Shown here: positions 52,973-61,603 of the stretch, piece after piece
How the letters are laid out: the number at the start of each line of letters is the position of its first letter
Numbering within the stretch: position 1 is the first letter of the stretch
NCBI GenBank assembly: GCA_946537305.1
Contig: CAMNFR010000001.1
Coordinates: 60,583-124,582 of the forward strand
Source of the DNA: an uncultured Lachnospiraceae bacterium
Lineage (GTDB): Bacteria; Bacillota; Clostridia; Lachnospirales; Lachnospiraceae
DNA: 64,000 nucleotides
Direction: 5' to 3'
Notes under the pieces: model-generated
Database searches by the model: none
What the model was told of the DNA's origin: nothing
The model's input: the letters and a program-made list of their open reading frames with translations, nothing else
Program-made: the position numbers and the translations under genes

Positions 52973-53515
52973 ATGGCATCCGTATTATCTGATCCTTCTA
53001 CTTTATATAAGCTGATGATCTTATACATGCTGAACCGGGTAAAATTTCCGCTGAAGGGATCCCAGATTTCGGAATTCTTTCTGGGGAAAGGTTATACGGA
53101 TTTTTTTACGTTCCAGAAAGCCATCGGGGAACTCACGGATGCTCACCTGATTACGGAAGAAAAGATGCGTTCCTCCTCCCGCTATGAGATCTCCCGCGAG
53201 GGCAGCGATGCCCTCGGTTATTTTGGCGGCAGTATTTCTGACGCCATCAAGGGAGATATTGACGATTTCCTGCGGGAAAACAAGATTCGTCTGCGCAATG
53301 AAGTCGGCGTGGTATCGGATTATTACAAATCCACCAATTCCGACTATGTGGTGCGCATGGAAGTCCGGGAGGGCAAGAACCCTCTCGTTTCCATGGAAGT
53401 TTCCGTTCCCACCGCGGACCAGGCCGAGGCCATGTGCGCGAACTGGCAGAACGAGAACCAGCGAATCTATGCCTGGCTGATGCAGGAACTATTGAAAAGC
53501 AGCCAGGACGTATAA
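52973..53515 (+). CDS. DUF4364-family winged-helix-like protein
   Basis: 180 aa. Residues 1-75 look like a winged helix (LYKLMILYMLNRVKFPLKGSQISEFFL, then a wing at RSSSRYEISREG), suggesting a DNA-binding regulator. The C-terminal half includes DYVVRMEVREGKNPLVSMEVSVPT and an amphipathic helix. Family function is not established. GAGG lies 9 bp before the ATG at 52973; a longer frame starts within the promoter and is rejected. It is divergent from rho. Confidence 0.8.
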   Translation: MASVLSDPSTLYKLMILYMLNRVKFPLKGSQISEFFLGKGYTDFFTFQKAIGELTDAHLITEEKMRSSSRYEISREGSDALGYFGGSISDAIKGDIDDFLRENKIRLRNEVGVVSDYYKSTNSDYVVRMEVREGKNPLVSMEVSVPTADQAEAMCANWQNENQRIYAWLMQELLKSSQDV

Positions 53516-53542
53516 TAATTATTATATCTGTATTGGGGCGTT

Positions 53543-54412
53543 TTATACCAGTCCTCTGCGGAACATCTCCATCATCTCGCTGGTCAGGCTGATATCATCG
53601 CTTCGGTCGGGCATTTCTTCTCTCTTCATCCATACGCCCACCGAAAGTTCTTCTTTATCCAGCACGATGGTATCATCTCCGTCCAGTTCACAGAAAAAAC
53701 CCATCAGCACCGTGCCGGAAAAGGACCAGGGCTGGCTCTTGTAGTAGCGCAGGTTCCGCACCTTAAGCCCAGCCTCTTCCATGACCTCCCGGTGTACGGT
53801 CTCTTCTATCGTCTCCCCGATTTCTGTAAAACCGGCGATCAGCGCATACCGGGTATATGTGCGCCCGGCATATTTTGTCAGCAGGATGCGGTCCTGGTTG
53901 GTGACTGCCACAATTACCGCCGGCGAAAGCACCGGATAAACCGTGAGCCCGCAGTCCGGGCAGACCAGCGCCCGCTCTTTTTCGCTGGGCTTCATACGGC
54001 CGCCGCAGGCGCCGCAAAAGCGGTGTTCCCTGCGCCAACGGAAAAGCTGCGCCCCGGTGATAGCTGCGAAGGCAAGATAACCGGGCTGCGCCGTCCGCAG
54101 CGCCGAAAACCCGGTCCAGGCCGTACTCAGTTCCGCACCGGCTCTGCCTGTCCAATATTCCGCCAGGCGCTCCGCCTCCTCCTCCGCTTCCACGGAATAA
54201 AACGCCGTCTCATCGATCAGAAACTGGAAGGAAAGTTCTTTCTGTTCTTCGGGCTGCAGTGACTCTATCCGCGGAAGACGGATCCGTCCCTTTTCATCTG
54301 TCCCCAGAAACACCTCGTTCTGCCGGTAAAGCAGCACCAGATCTCCTTCTCTGGGCGGTCTGCGGTGTCCGAAAGCATTGTCATATCGATGTGGGTAAAT
54401 ATCCTGAATCAT
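53543..54412 (-). CDS. nudC: NAD+ diphosphatase / mRNA de-NADding enzyme
   Basis: 289 aa, NudC-type Nudix hydrolase. A zinc ribbon has C133, C136, C151 and C154. The Nudix box GFTEIGETIEETVHREVMEEAGL lies at 194-216 with all catalytic residues. SQPWSF (226-231) is the NADH-specificity motif, usually SQPWPFP. Cleaves NAD(H) to NMN(H) and AMP, and can remove NAD caps from RNA. It follows the AEC transporter by 36 bp. Confidence 0.92.
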   Translation of the reverse strand: MIQDIYPHRYDNAFGHRRPPREGDLVLLYRQNEVFLGTDEKGRIRLPRIESLQPEEQKELSFQFLIDETAFYSVEAEEEAERLAEYWTGRAGAELSTAWTGFSALRTAQPGYLAFAAITGAQLFRWRREHRFCGACGGRMKPSEKERALVCPDCGLTVYPVLSPAVIVAVTNQDRILLTKYAGRTYTRYALIAGFTEIGETIEETVHREVMEEAGLKVRNLRYYKSQPWSFSGTVLMGFFCELDGDDTIVLDKEELSVGVWMKREEMPDRSDDISLTSEMMEMFRRGLV

Positions 54413-54448
54413 AAAATCCCCCTGTAGGAATCTATCAAATGTATACCA

Positions 54449-55378
54449 TTACAAAAGCAGCATGATCAGCGGCACGGTTATCAGGCACAACAGACTGGAC
54501 AGGAAAATTGCCCCGGAGGCCATCTCCACATCACCTCCGTACTGCTGGGAAAAGATCATGCCCAGAGACGGACAAGGCATGGCAAAAGAAAGCAGGATCA
54601 CCCCTGCCAGAAGATCAGATACCACGGGAAGTGCCCGAAGGATCAGTGCTGCCAAAAACGGGATCAGAAGCAGCCGCATCACGCAGCAGCTGAGAATATC
54701 CCGGTCACGGAAGACCGCCGAAAGCCTGCCGCCTGCTAAAGAAAGACCGATCAAAAACATGGAAAGGGGAGTCGTGATGCCCGCGAACCCGGAGATCACC
54801 TGCATGACAGGTGACGGCAAAGAAAGCTGCGTCACAAAGAAGATCAGTCCCAGCGCCATGGCGATATTGGGACCGCTCAGAATAATAGAGCGCCAACGGA
54901 CAGCCTCGCCCGAGGCGCCGGAATAGCTGCACATCATTTTAACACAGAGCGTATACTGAATAGAAAGATAGGAAATCCCCATGACAGCCGCCAGGAACAG
55001 ACCATCCTGACCGAAAATGGCCAGGATCAGCGGAAAACCCATGAAGCCGGAATTTCCGAAGGTAGAAGACATAATCCAGGTGCCGCGGCGGATCGTCTTG
55101 ATTCGCAGAAACCCCGAGACTGCCTGACACAGTCCCAGCGTCAGGAAAATCAATGCCGCGCACACCACCACGCCGATCACACTGTCCCGCAGCATGCTCA
55201 TTTCAAACTCACGGAGCATGGACTGAAAGATCATGCAGGGCAGTGCGACCTTCATCATAAAAGACGTGAAATCCGCGGAAGCACGGTCAGAAACCACTCG
55301 GGCCTTGCCGGCCGCGAATCCCACGCCGATCATTCCAAATATCACCAGCAGATTGCGGATGATGATCATATAATCCAT
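54449..55378 (-). CDS. AEC-family transporter (auxin efflux carrier-like)
   Basis: 309 aa with about ten hydrophobic helices in two inverted halves, as in the AEC/MdcF family. The first half has GVGFAAGKARVV, ALPCMIF and SSTFGNSGFMGFPL, a conserved Asn/Gly-rich break. The second has PLSMFLIGLSLAGGRL. Bacterial members move malate, malonate or similar acids; the substrate here is unknown. It starts 4 bp after purB, so they are co-transcribed. Confidence 0.85.
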   Translation of the reverse strand: MDYMIIIRNLLVIFGMIGVGFAAGKARVVSDRASADFTSFMMKVALPCMIFQSMLREFEMSMLRDSVIGVVVCAALIFLTLGLCQAVSGFLRIKTIRRGTWIMSSTFGNSGFMGFPLILAIFGQDGLFLAAVMGISYLSIQYTLCVKMMCSYSGASGEAVRWRSIILSGPNIAMALGLIFFVTQLSLPSPVMQVISGFAGITTPLSMFLIGLSLAGGRLSAVFRDRDILSCCVMRLLLIPFLAALILRALPVVSDLLAGVILLSFAMPCPSLGMIFSQQYGGDVEMASGAIFLSSLLCLITVPLIMLLL

Positions 55379-55382
55379 TGTG

Positions 55383-56816
55383 TTATACGTTGATCTGTGC
55401 CGTCAGCCCCAAATCTGTGGCATTCTCCTCTAAAATAGGACGGATCACTTCCGCCAGGAATTCTTCGGTCTGCTGGCAGGCACGTCCGGTATAGCGGGCG
55501 GGATCCATGGAAGCTTTCAGATCCTCCAGGGACAGGCCGAAGGCGGGATCCGCCGCGATCAGTTCCAACAGGTTGTTTTCCTTTCCTTCCTGCTTCACGT
55601 TCCGGCCGGCGATCATGGAAAGCTCACGGATACGCTCATGCAGCTCCTGCCGGTCGCCGCCGGCCTTCACAGCGTCCATCATGATATTTTCCGTGGCCAT
55701 AAAGGGCAGCTCGCTCATCAGGCGTTTTTCGATGACCTTGGGATAGACCACCAGACCGTCCACCACATTCATGTACAGATCCAGGATTCCGTCCACCGCC
55801 AGGAATGCTTCCGGCACGCTGATACGCTTGTTGGCGGAATCATCCAGTGTGCGCTCGAACCACTGCGTGGAGGCTGTCATCATGGGATTCATGGCATCCG
55901 CCATTACATAATTTGCCAGGGAAGCAATGCGCTCGGAACGCATGGGGTTGCGTTTGTAGGCCATGGCCGAGGAACCGATCTGGCTCTTTTCAAAGGGTTC
56001 TTCGATTTCCTTCAGATGCTGAAGCAGCCGGATGTCATTCGAGAACTTATGCGCGCTCTGCGCGATTCCGGCCAGCACGGCCAGCACGGAGGAATCTACC
56101 TTTCTGGCATAGGTCTGCCCGGAGACCGGGTAGCAGCGGGAAAATCCCATCTTCTCGGCGATGCGGGCATCTGCCTGACGGCACTTGCTGTGGTCGCCTT
56201 CAAAGAGCTCCAGAAAACTTGCCTGGGTACCGGTCGTTCCCTTGGAACCGAGCATGCACAGAGAATCGATCCTGTAGCAGATATCATCATAATCCAGCTT
56301 CAGATCCATCAGCCACAGGGTGGCGCGCTTGCCTACCGTGGTGGGCTGCGCCGGCTGGAAATGCGTAAAGCCCAGCGTCGGCAGTGCTTTGTAGGCATCC
56401 GCAAACTTTGCCAGTTCGTTCATCACGTTGACCAGCTTCTTCTTTACCAGCAGCAGTGCTTCCCGCATGAGAATCAGATCTGTGTTATCGCCCACGTAGC
56501 AGGAGGTAGCCCCCAGATGGATAATACCTTTGGCCTTCGGGCACTGCACACCATAGGCATAGACGTGGGACATGACATCATGGCGCACTTCCCGCTCTCT
56601 GGCGATGGCCACTTCGTAGTTGATATCCTCCTGATGAGCCTTCAGCTCATCAATCTGTTCCTGTGTGATAGGAAGTCCCAGCTCCTTTTCGGTCTCTGCC
56701 AGGGCAATCCAAAGTTTCCGCCAGGTACGGAACTTTTTGTCCGGTGAAAAAATATACTGCATCTCCCGGCTGGCATAGCGCTCCGCCAGAGGGCTCTGAT
56801 AACGATCTGTAGCCAT
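55383..56816 (-). CDS. purB: Adenylosuccinate lyase
   Basis: Acts twice in purine synthesis, cleaving SAICAR and adenylosuccinate to release fumarate. 477 aa. The fumarase/aspartase signature is GSSAMAYKRNP (near residue 285), with GATSCYVGDNTDL and TLGFTHFQPAQPTTVGKR upstream. It resembles the longer PurB subgroup. No other pur gene is close. The gap to dapB is 12 bp, so it is in the dapA-dapB-purB operon. Confidence 0.95.
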   Translation of the reverse strand: MATDRYQSPLAERYASREMQYIFSPDKKFRTWRKLWIALAETEKELGLPITQEQIDELKAHQEDINYEVAIAREREVRHDVMSHVYAYGVQCPKAKGIIHLGATSCYVGDNTDLILMREALLLVKKKLVNVMNELAKFADAYKALPTLGFTHFQPAQPTTVGKRATLWLMDLKLDYDDICYRIDSLCMLGSKGTTGTQASFLELFEGDHSKCRQADARIAEKMGFSRCYPVSGQTYARKVDSSVLAVLAGIAQSAHKFSNDIRLLQHLKEIEEPFEKSQIGSSAMAYKRNPMRSERIASLANYVMADAMNPMMTASTQWFERTLDDSANKRISVPEAFLAVDGILDLYMNVVDGLVVYPKVIEKRLMSELPFMATENIMMDAVKAGGDRQELHERIRELSMIAGRNVKQEGKENNLLELIAADPAFGLSLEDLKASMDPARYTGRACQQTEEFLAEVIRPILEENATDLGLTAQINV

Positions 56817-56828
56817 AATAATTCTCCT

Positions 56829-57584
56829 CTACTGAATAACGTCCTGCATGGTATACATTCCGGCGGACTTTCCGGCCAGGAATTTGGCACCGGCCACGGC
56901 GCCCTTGGCGAAAATAGCGCGGGAATAGGCAGTATGAGAAATGGTGATAACCTCATCCGTGCCTGCAAAGATTACCTCGTGATCTCCCACGATGGTGCCG
57001 CCGCGCACAGAGGCAAAACCGATCTCCTTCGGGTCGCGCTTCCGGCGCACCTGAGAACGGTCAAAGGTATAGGTATATTCGTCCGGCAGCACCTCGGTAA
57101 TGGCATCCGCCAGCGCAATGGCGGTACCACTGGGCGCATCCAGCTTGCGGTTGTGGTGCTTTTCCACGATTTCCATATCATATCCTTCGGCCGCCAGCAC
57201 CGGAGCCACCATTTTCAGCACCTTGAAGATCGTATTGATCCCCAAAGACATGTTGGCGGATTTTAACAGAGCCGCCTTCCCGCTGACCTCCTGTACACGG
57301 GCCAGCTGCGCCTCCGAAAGACCGGTGCTGCACAGCACCGCCGGGATCTTCCGTTCCTCAATAAAGTCAAGCAAGGCATCCATTGCCTTCGCGGAGGAGA
57401 AATCGATCAGCACATCCGCCTCCACCGTGCAGTCCGCCGGTCTGCCAAAAACAGGATACCCGTTCTTCTGTTCGGTGTTAATATCAATCCCCGCTACCAG
57501 TTCCAGTTCCGGGTCCGCCTGGACCATGCCCGTAACAACCTGTCCCATTACGCCGTTGCAGCCATGTAAAATCACACGTATCAT
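56829..57584 (-). CDS. dapB: 4-hydroxy-tetrahydrodipicolinate reductase
   Basis: NAD(P)H-dependent step of the diaminopimelate/lysine pathway, 251 aa. The Rossmann loop is HGCNGVMGQ (7-15). The substrate motif EIVEKHHNRKLDAPSGTA (138-155) holds the active-site histidines H143/H144 and K147. IDFSSA and STGLS also fit. It follows dapA after 67 bp containing a small hairpin. Confidence 0.96.
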   Translation of the reverse strand: MIRVILHGCNGVMGQVVTGMVQADPELELVAGIDINTEQKNGYPVFGRPADCTVEADVLIDFSSAKAMDALLDFIEERKIPAVLCSTGLSEAQLARVQEVSGKAALLKSANMSLGINTIFKVLKMVAPVLAAEGYDMEIVEKHHNRKLDAPSGTAIALADAITEVLPDEYTYTFDRSQVRRKRDPKEIGFASVRGGTIVGDHEVIFAGTDEVITISHTAYSRAIFAKGAVAGAKFLAGKSAGMYTMQDVIQ

Positions 57585-57615
57585 ACTCTTCTCCTCGTTT
57601 CCTTTATCGAAAGAA

Positions 57616-57634
57616 GGCTGTCTCCACGACAGCC
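57616..57634 (-). terminator. Small hairpin between dapA and dapB
   Basis: GGCTGTC (57616-57622) and GACAGCC (57628-57634) around TCCAC, with TTCTTTC after it on the minus strand. A weak terminator or attenuator that could lower dapB expression relative to dapA. Confidence 0.45.
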
Positions 57635-57651
57635 CTCATCCATTGTATGTG

Positions 57652-58545
57652 TTACAGCAGTCCCGCGTCCTTCAGGGCCTTCTCCAGCCTCTGCAGGTTG
57701 GCCGGCTCCATCTCCGAAAGCGGCCGGCGCAGCCCGCCGACTTCCATGCCCATCAGATTCATGGCCGTCTTGACCGGAATGGGATTGACCTCGCAGAACA
57801 GGGCCCCGATCAGCGGGATGGTATCCAGCTGGATGGCCACGGCCTTATCCCGGTCACCGTGCAGATATTCTGCTACCATGTCATGGGTCTCTTTCGGCAT
57901 CACGTTGGAAAGCACGGAGATCACGCCCTTGCCGCCCAGGGAAAGAATCGGGATCACTTCGTCGTCATTGCCGGAATAGATATCCAGTGCCACACCCTCT
58001 GTTTTGATCAGATGTGCCAGTTTCGCGGTCTGGGAGATATTTCCCACAGCATCCTTGATACCCACCACGTTGGCATTGCGTTTTGCGATCTCCACCGCCG
58101 TCTCCGGCATAATGTTCGTGCCGGTGCGGCTGGGGACATTGTACATTATAATAGGTAAGGACACACTCTGCGCCACCAGGCTGTAGTGTTCCACCAGACC
58201 CTTCTGCGTCGCCTTGTTATAATAAGGGGTGACGATCAGCAGCGCATCCGCACCGTCCTTTTCCGCGTCCTGCGAAAGTTCGATGGCCGTTTCCGTGCTG
58301 TTGGAGCCGGTGCCGGCAATGACCGGAACGCGTCCGGCCACATGCTCTACCGTAAAGCGGATACATTCCTTGTGCTCCTCCATGGAAAGTGTGGAACTTT
58401 CCCCGGTAGTGCCGCAGATAATAATAGCATCTGTTCCTGCAGCGATCTGCTGATCAAGCAGCTGGGACAGCTTCTCATAATTGACCGTACCATCCGGTCG
58501 GAAAGGGGTGACAATGGCAACGCCTGCGCCCTCAAAAATACTCAT
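57652..58545 (-). CDS. dapA: 4-hydroxy-tetrahydrodipicolinate synthase
   Basis: Condenses pyruvate with aspartate semialdehyde, 297 aa TIM barrel. The Schiff-base lysine is K164 (GIKDA), Tyr135 lies in MYNVPSRTG, and GTTGES (45-50) binds pyruvate. AGGAGG lies 8 bp before the ATG at 58545; the longer frame to 58572 is rejected. First gene of the dapA-dapB-purB-AEC-nudC run. Confidence 0.96.
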   Translation of the reverse strand: MSIFEGAGVAIVTPFRPDGTVNYEKLSQLLDQQIAAGTDAIIICGTTGESSTLSMEEHKECIRFTVEHVAGRVPVIAGTGSNSTETAIELSQDAEKDGADALLIVTPYYNKATQKGLVEHYSLVAQSVSLPIIMYNVPSRTGTNIMPETAVEIAKRNANVVGIKDAVGNISQTAKLAHLIKTEGVALDIYSGNDDEVIPILSLGGKGVISVLSNVMPKETHDMVAEYLHGDRDKAVAIQLDTIPLIGALFCEVNPIPVKTAMNLMGMEVGGLRRPLSEMEPANLQRLEKALKDAGLL

Positions 58546-58619
58546 ATTCGGTTCCTCCTGTCTATGGAACATATCTGATCCTGCCCACTAAGAGTGTACA
58601 CCGGATCCTTATTAGAGAG

Positions 58620-58648
58620 ATGATAACATTCTTTGTGTGCCTTGTCAA
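58620..58648 (-). promoter_or_regulatory. Promoter of dapA
   Basis: Minus strand: TTGACA (58643-58648), 17 bp, TATCAT (58620-58625). The leader is about 65 nt, too short for a lysine riboswitch. Confidence 0.75.
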
Positions 58649-58662
58649 CCGTGCGATTTTTC

Positions 58663-58691
58663 TTTACTATTCAAGAGCGTTGTATTATAAT
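58663..58691 (+). promoter_or_regulatory. Promoter of yfhO-argH
   Basis: TTTACT (58663-58668), 17 bp, TATAAT (58686-58691). It is back to back with the dapA promoter, the two -35 regions being 14 bp apart. Confidence 0.65.
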
Positions 58692-58728
58692 ACGAATATC
58701 TATGGCCAAAAGCCGCAGGAGTGAATCG

Positions 58729-61584
58729 ATGATGAAACAGCCTTTTTCCGATAATAAATCCAGAGTCACGATGGAGGATCGTCTTCCTCTGATTCTGTGC
58801 TTTCTGCTTCCGATGGTAGTCATGCTGGGCGTCTTTGCAGGCAAGGAAATCTATCCCTTTGGGGACAACAGCTTCCTGCGGACCGACATGTACCATCAGT
58901 ATGCGCCTTTCTTTGCCAACTTTGCCCGCATTCTGAAGGAAGGCGGAAGCCTGACCTACTCCACAGAGATCGGTCTGGGCAGCAACTATGTGGCACTCTA
59001 TGCCTACTACCTGTCCAGCCCCTTTAACTGGCTTCTGATCCTGATACCGGCAGGCGCCGTGGTCGAATTCATGACCTACCTGATCGTAGTCAAGATCGGA
59101 CTGTGCGGGCTGACCATGGGACTGTATCTGCGCCGGAAATTCCGTCACAACGGCATGGAACTTCCCATCATCTCCATCTTCTACGCGTTAAGCGGCTATA
59201 TGGCTGCCTACAGCTGGAATATTATGTGGCTGGACTGCCTGTGGCTGGCGCCGCTGATCCTGCTTGGAATCGAGCAGCTGGTGCGCCGCAACCAGCCCTT
59301 CCTGTACTGCATCACCCTGGGGCTTGCCATTATCAGCAACTATTATATTTCTATCATGCTGTGCATCTTCTGCGTGCTCTACTTTGTGTGCGAGATGATC
59401 CTGCTGCAGCAGCGTCCCCTGCGGGATTACATCACCAAACTGATCGTCTTTTCGCTGTTTTCGCTGCTGGCCGGAGGGCTTTCGGCCTTTCTGCTGCTGC
59501 CGGCTTACCGATGCCTGATGACGACAGCCTCTGCAGACAGCACCTTCCCCACCTCCCTGACCTCTTATTTTTCCGTACTGGAAATGCTGGCGAGGCATAT
59601 GATCAATGTAGAATGCGAGACCGGACTGGATCACTGGCCCAATTTGTATTCCGGCGTGGGATGCATGCTGCTCCTGCCCATGTATCTGCTGAATCCGCGC
59701 ATCAAATCCCGCGGAAAGATCGTAAAGATCTCTCTGCTGGGCGTGATGTTGGCCAGCTTTGCCCTGAATATTCCCAACTATATCTGGCACGGCATGCATT
59801 ATCCGAATTCCCTGCCCTGCCGCCAGTCGTTCCTGTACACGATTCTTCTGCTTACAATGTGCTATGAGGCACTGATCAAGATGCGGGATCTTACCAAGCA
59901 TCAGGTCCTGGCGTGCTTCTGGGGCGATGCAGCCTTTATCCTGATCTGTCAGGCTATACTGAAGCTGGACGATTTCGAATATCATGTATACTATCTTTCC
60001 CTGATCTTCCTGGCGCTCTATGTGCTGCTGATCTATCTGGTAAAAGAGGAGACCATCCGCCACCTGACCGCGCTCATCCTGGCACTGGCTCTGGTCGTCG
60101 TCGAGGGCGGCATCAACACTGCCGTCACCTCCGTCACCACCACCAGCCGTTCTGAATACTGGAACAATACGGACAATTATCAGTATCTGCTTCAGCAGGC
60201 GCAGGATCAGGATACCAGCGGCTTCTTCCGCGTGGAAAAGCCCTCGAGGAAGACGAAAAACGACGGCGCATGGACGGACTATTCCTCCGCTTCGCTCTTC
60301 TCTTCTACGACACAGGCCTCCATCAGTGATTTCTATAAGGCTTACGGCATGGAGGGAAACACCAACGCCTACAGCTTTACCGGGGCTACCCCGTTGATGT
60401 CCTCGCTGCTGTCGGTGCGCTATCTGATCACCACGGCAACGCTGCCCGACAGCCCGCTGTATTCTTACGCAGGCTGGCAAGGCCCTACCTCCCTCTACTG
60501 CAATAATTATACCATGCCTCTGGGCTTCATGGTCCCGTCCTCTGCTGCCTTTGAGCTCACACCGGACGAAGGGGACAGCCCCGCGCGCATGCAGAATGCG
60601 CTGGTAGAGGCCACTGCAGGTACGGGCCGTGTCCTGATTCCGATTGAGGAATGCTATGATGAGGACGAATTCTTCTTTGAGGTCACAGAGGCGGGACATA
60701 TTTTTGTCTTTATAGAAGGCTCTTCTCCGGGCGAGATCCGCGCCTATGTAAATGAGGTCAGCAAGACCTTCAGCAACGTTGACCGCGGCTATTTCCTGGA
60801 TCTGGGCTACTGTACGCCGGGCACGGAAATTTCCGTCACCTCCAACGAGGAGGAGGTCACCACGCTGGATGCCACCGCCTACCGTTTTGACGACAAGGCC
60901 TTCCTGGACTGGTACGCCGTAATGATGGACCAGCCGCTGGAGGTCAACGCCTTTACGGATTCACTGGATCTTACGGAAGTCAATGCTTCCATTTATGTGA
61001 AGGAAGACGGCACACTGTTCACCTCTATCCCCTACGATGAAGGGTGGACGGTGCTGGTGGATGATGCAGAGACAGAGACTATGGCTTTTGCGGACGCCTT
61101 CCTGTCCGTGCCGTTGACGGCCGGTGAGCATGTAATCACCATGACTTATCATGTTCCGGGCTTCCAGTCCGGCATCCTGCTGTCCCTGGCCTGTCTGATC
61201 ATACTGGCTACACTGTTCATTGCCGTATGGCTGCACCGGAATCAGCTGCGCTCCGCGCGCCCGGCCTTTATTAGCAGCCGCACCCGGCGGAACAGCAATG
61301 AAATCCACCATCCCGGCAAAGTTTTCCATGCGGAAAAACCTTCCCGGGATACACATTCCGGAATGACCCTGCCACCGACGATTTCCGATACGGAAGAGGA
61401 GGAAGATCCCTTCGAAACTGTGACGCCGGAGCCACAGCGGGATGCTGCACCGGACAGTTCTCCGGACGCACAGATGACCGACGATGAGCTGGCAGAGATC
61501 CTGCTGGAGGACGATGCCTTCCTGGAGCCTCCGGAAGTGATGGAATACACGGCGGACGATGACGCGCCGGAAAACGAAGACTAA
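58729..61584 (+). CDS. YfhO-family multi-pass membrane protein
   Basis: 951 aa. Residues 15-510 carry about a dozen hydrophobic segments with a GT-C-like plan: an extracytoplasmic loop after the first helix (GDNSFLRTDMYHQYAPFF, with a DxxxQ-type acidic motif) and SSPFNWLLILIP. A long extracytoplasmic domain (about 515-830), one last helix (about 830-850) and a 100-residue acidic cytoplasmic tail follow. B. subtilis YfhO helps glycosylate lipoteichoic acid, so a sugar-transfer role is likely but unproven. AGGAG lies 7 bp before the ATG at 58729; the ATG at 58702 is too close to the transcript start. Confidence 0.85.
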   Translation: MMKQPFSDNKSRVTMEDRLPLILCFLLPMVVMLGVFAGKEIYPFGDNSFLRTDMYHQYAPFFANFARILKEGGSLTYSTEIGLGSNYVALYAYYLSSPFNWLLILIPAGAVVEFMTYLIVVKIGLCGLTMGLYLRRKFRHNGMELPIISIFYALSGYMAAYSWNIMWLDCLWLAPLILLGIEQLVRRNQPFLYCITLGLAIISNYYISIMLCIFCVLYFVCEMILLQQRPLRDYITKLIVFSLFSLLAGGLSAFLLLPAYRCLMTTASADSTFPTSLTSYFSVLEMLARHMINVECETGLDHWPNLYSGVGCMLLLPMYLLNPRIKSRGKIVKISLLGVMLASFALNIPNYIWHGMHYPNSLPCRQSFLYTILLLTMCYEALIKMRDLTKHQVLACFWGDAAFILICQAILKLDDFEYHVYYLSLIFLALYVLLIYLVKEETIRHLTALILALALVVVEGGINTAVTSVTTTSRSEYWNNTDNYQYLLQQAQDQDTSGFFRVEKPSRKTKNDGAWTDYSSASLFSSTTQASISDFYKAYGMEGNTNAYSFTGATPLMSSLLSVRYLITTATLPDSPLYSYAGWQGPTSLYCNNYTMPLGFMVPSSAAFELTPDEGDSPARMQNALVEATAGTGRVLIPIEECYDEDEFFFEVTEAGHIFVFIEGSSPGEIRAYVNEVSKTFSNVDRGYFLDLGYCTPGTEISVTSNEEEVTTLDATAYRFDDKAFLDWYAVMMDQPLEVNAFTDSLDLTEVNASIYVKEDGTLFTSIPYDEGWTVLVDDAETETMAFADAFLSVPLTAGEHVITMTYHVPGFQSGILLSLACLIILATLFIAVWLHRNQLRSARPAFISSRTRRNSNEIHHPGKVFHAEKPSRDTHSGMTLPPTISDTEEEEDPFETVTPEPQRDAAPDSSPDAQMTDDELAEILLEDDAFLEPPEVMEYTADDDAPENED

Positions 61585-61603
61585 CGATCAGGAGGAAATG
61601 ATC

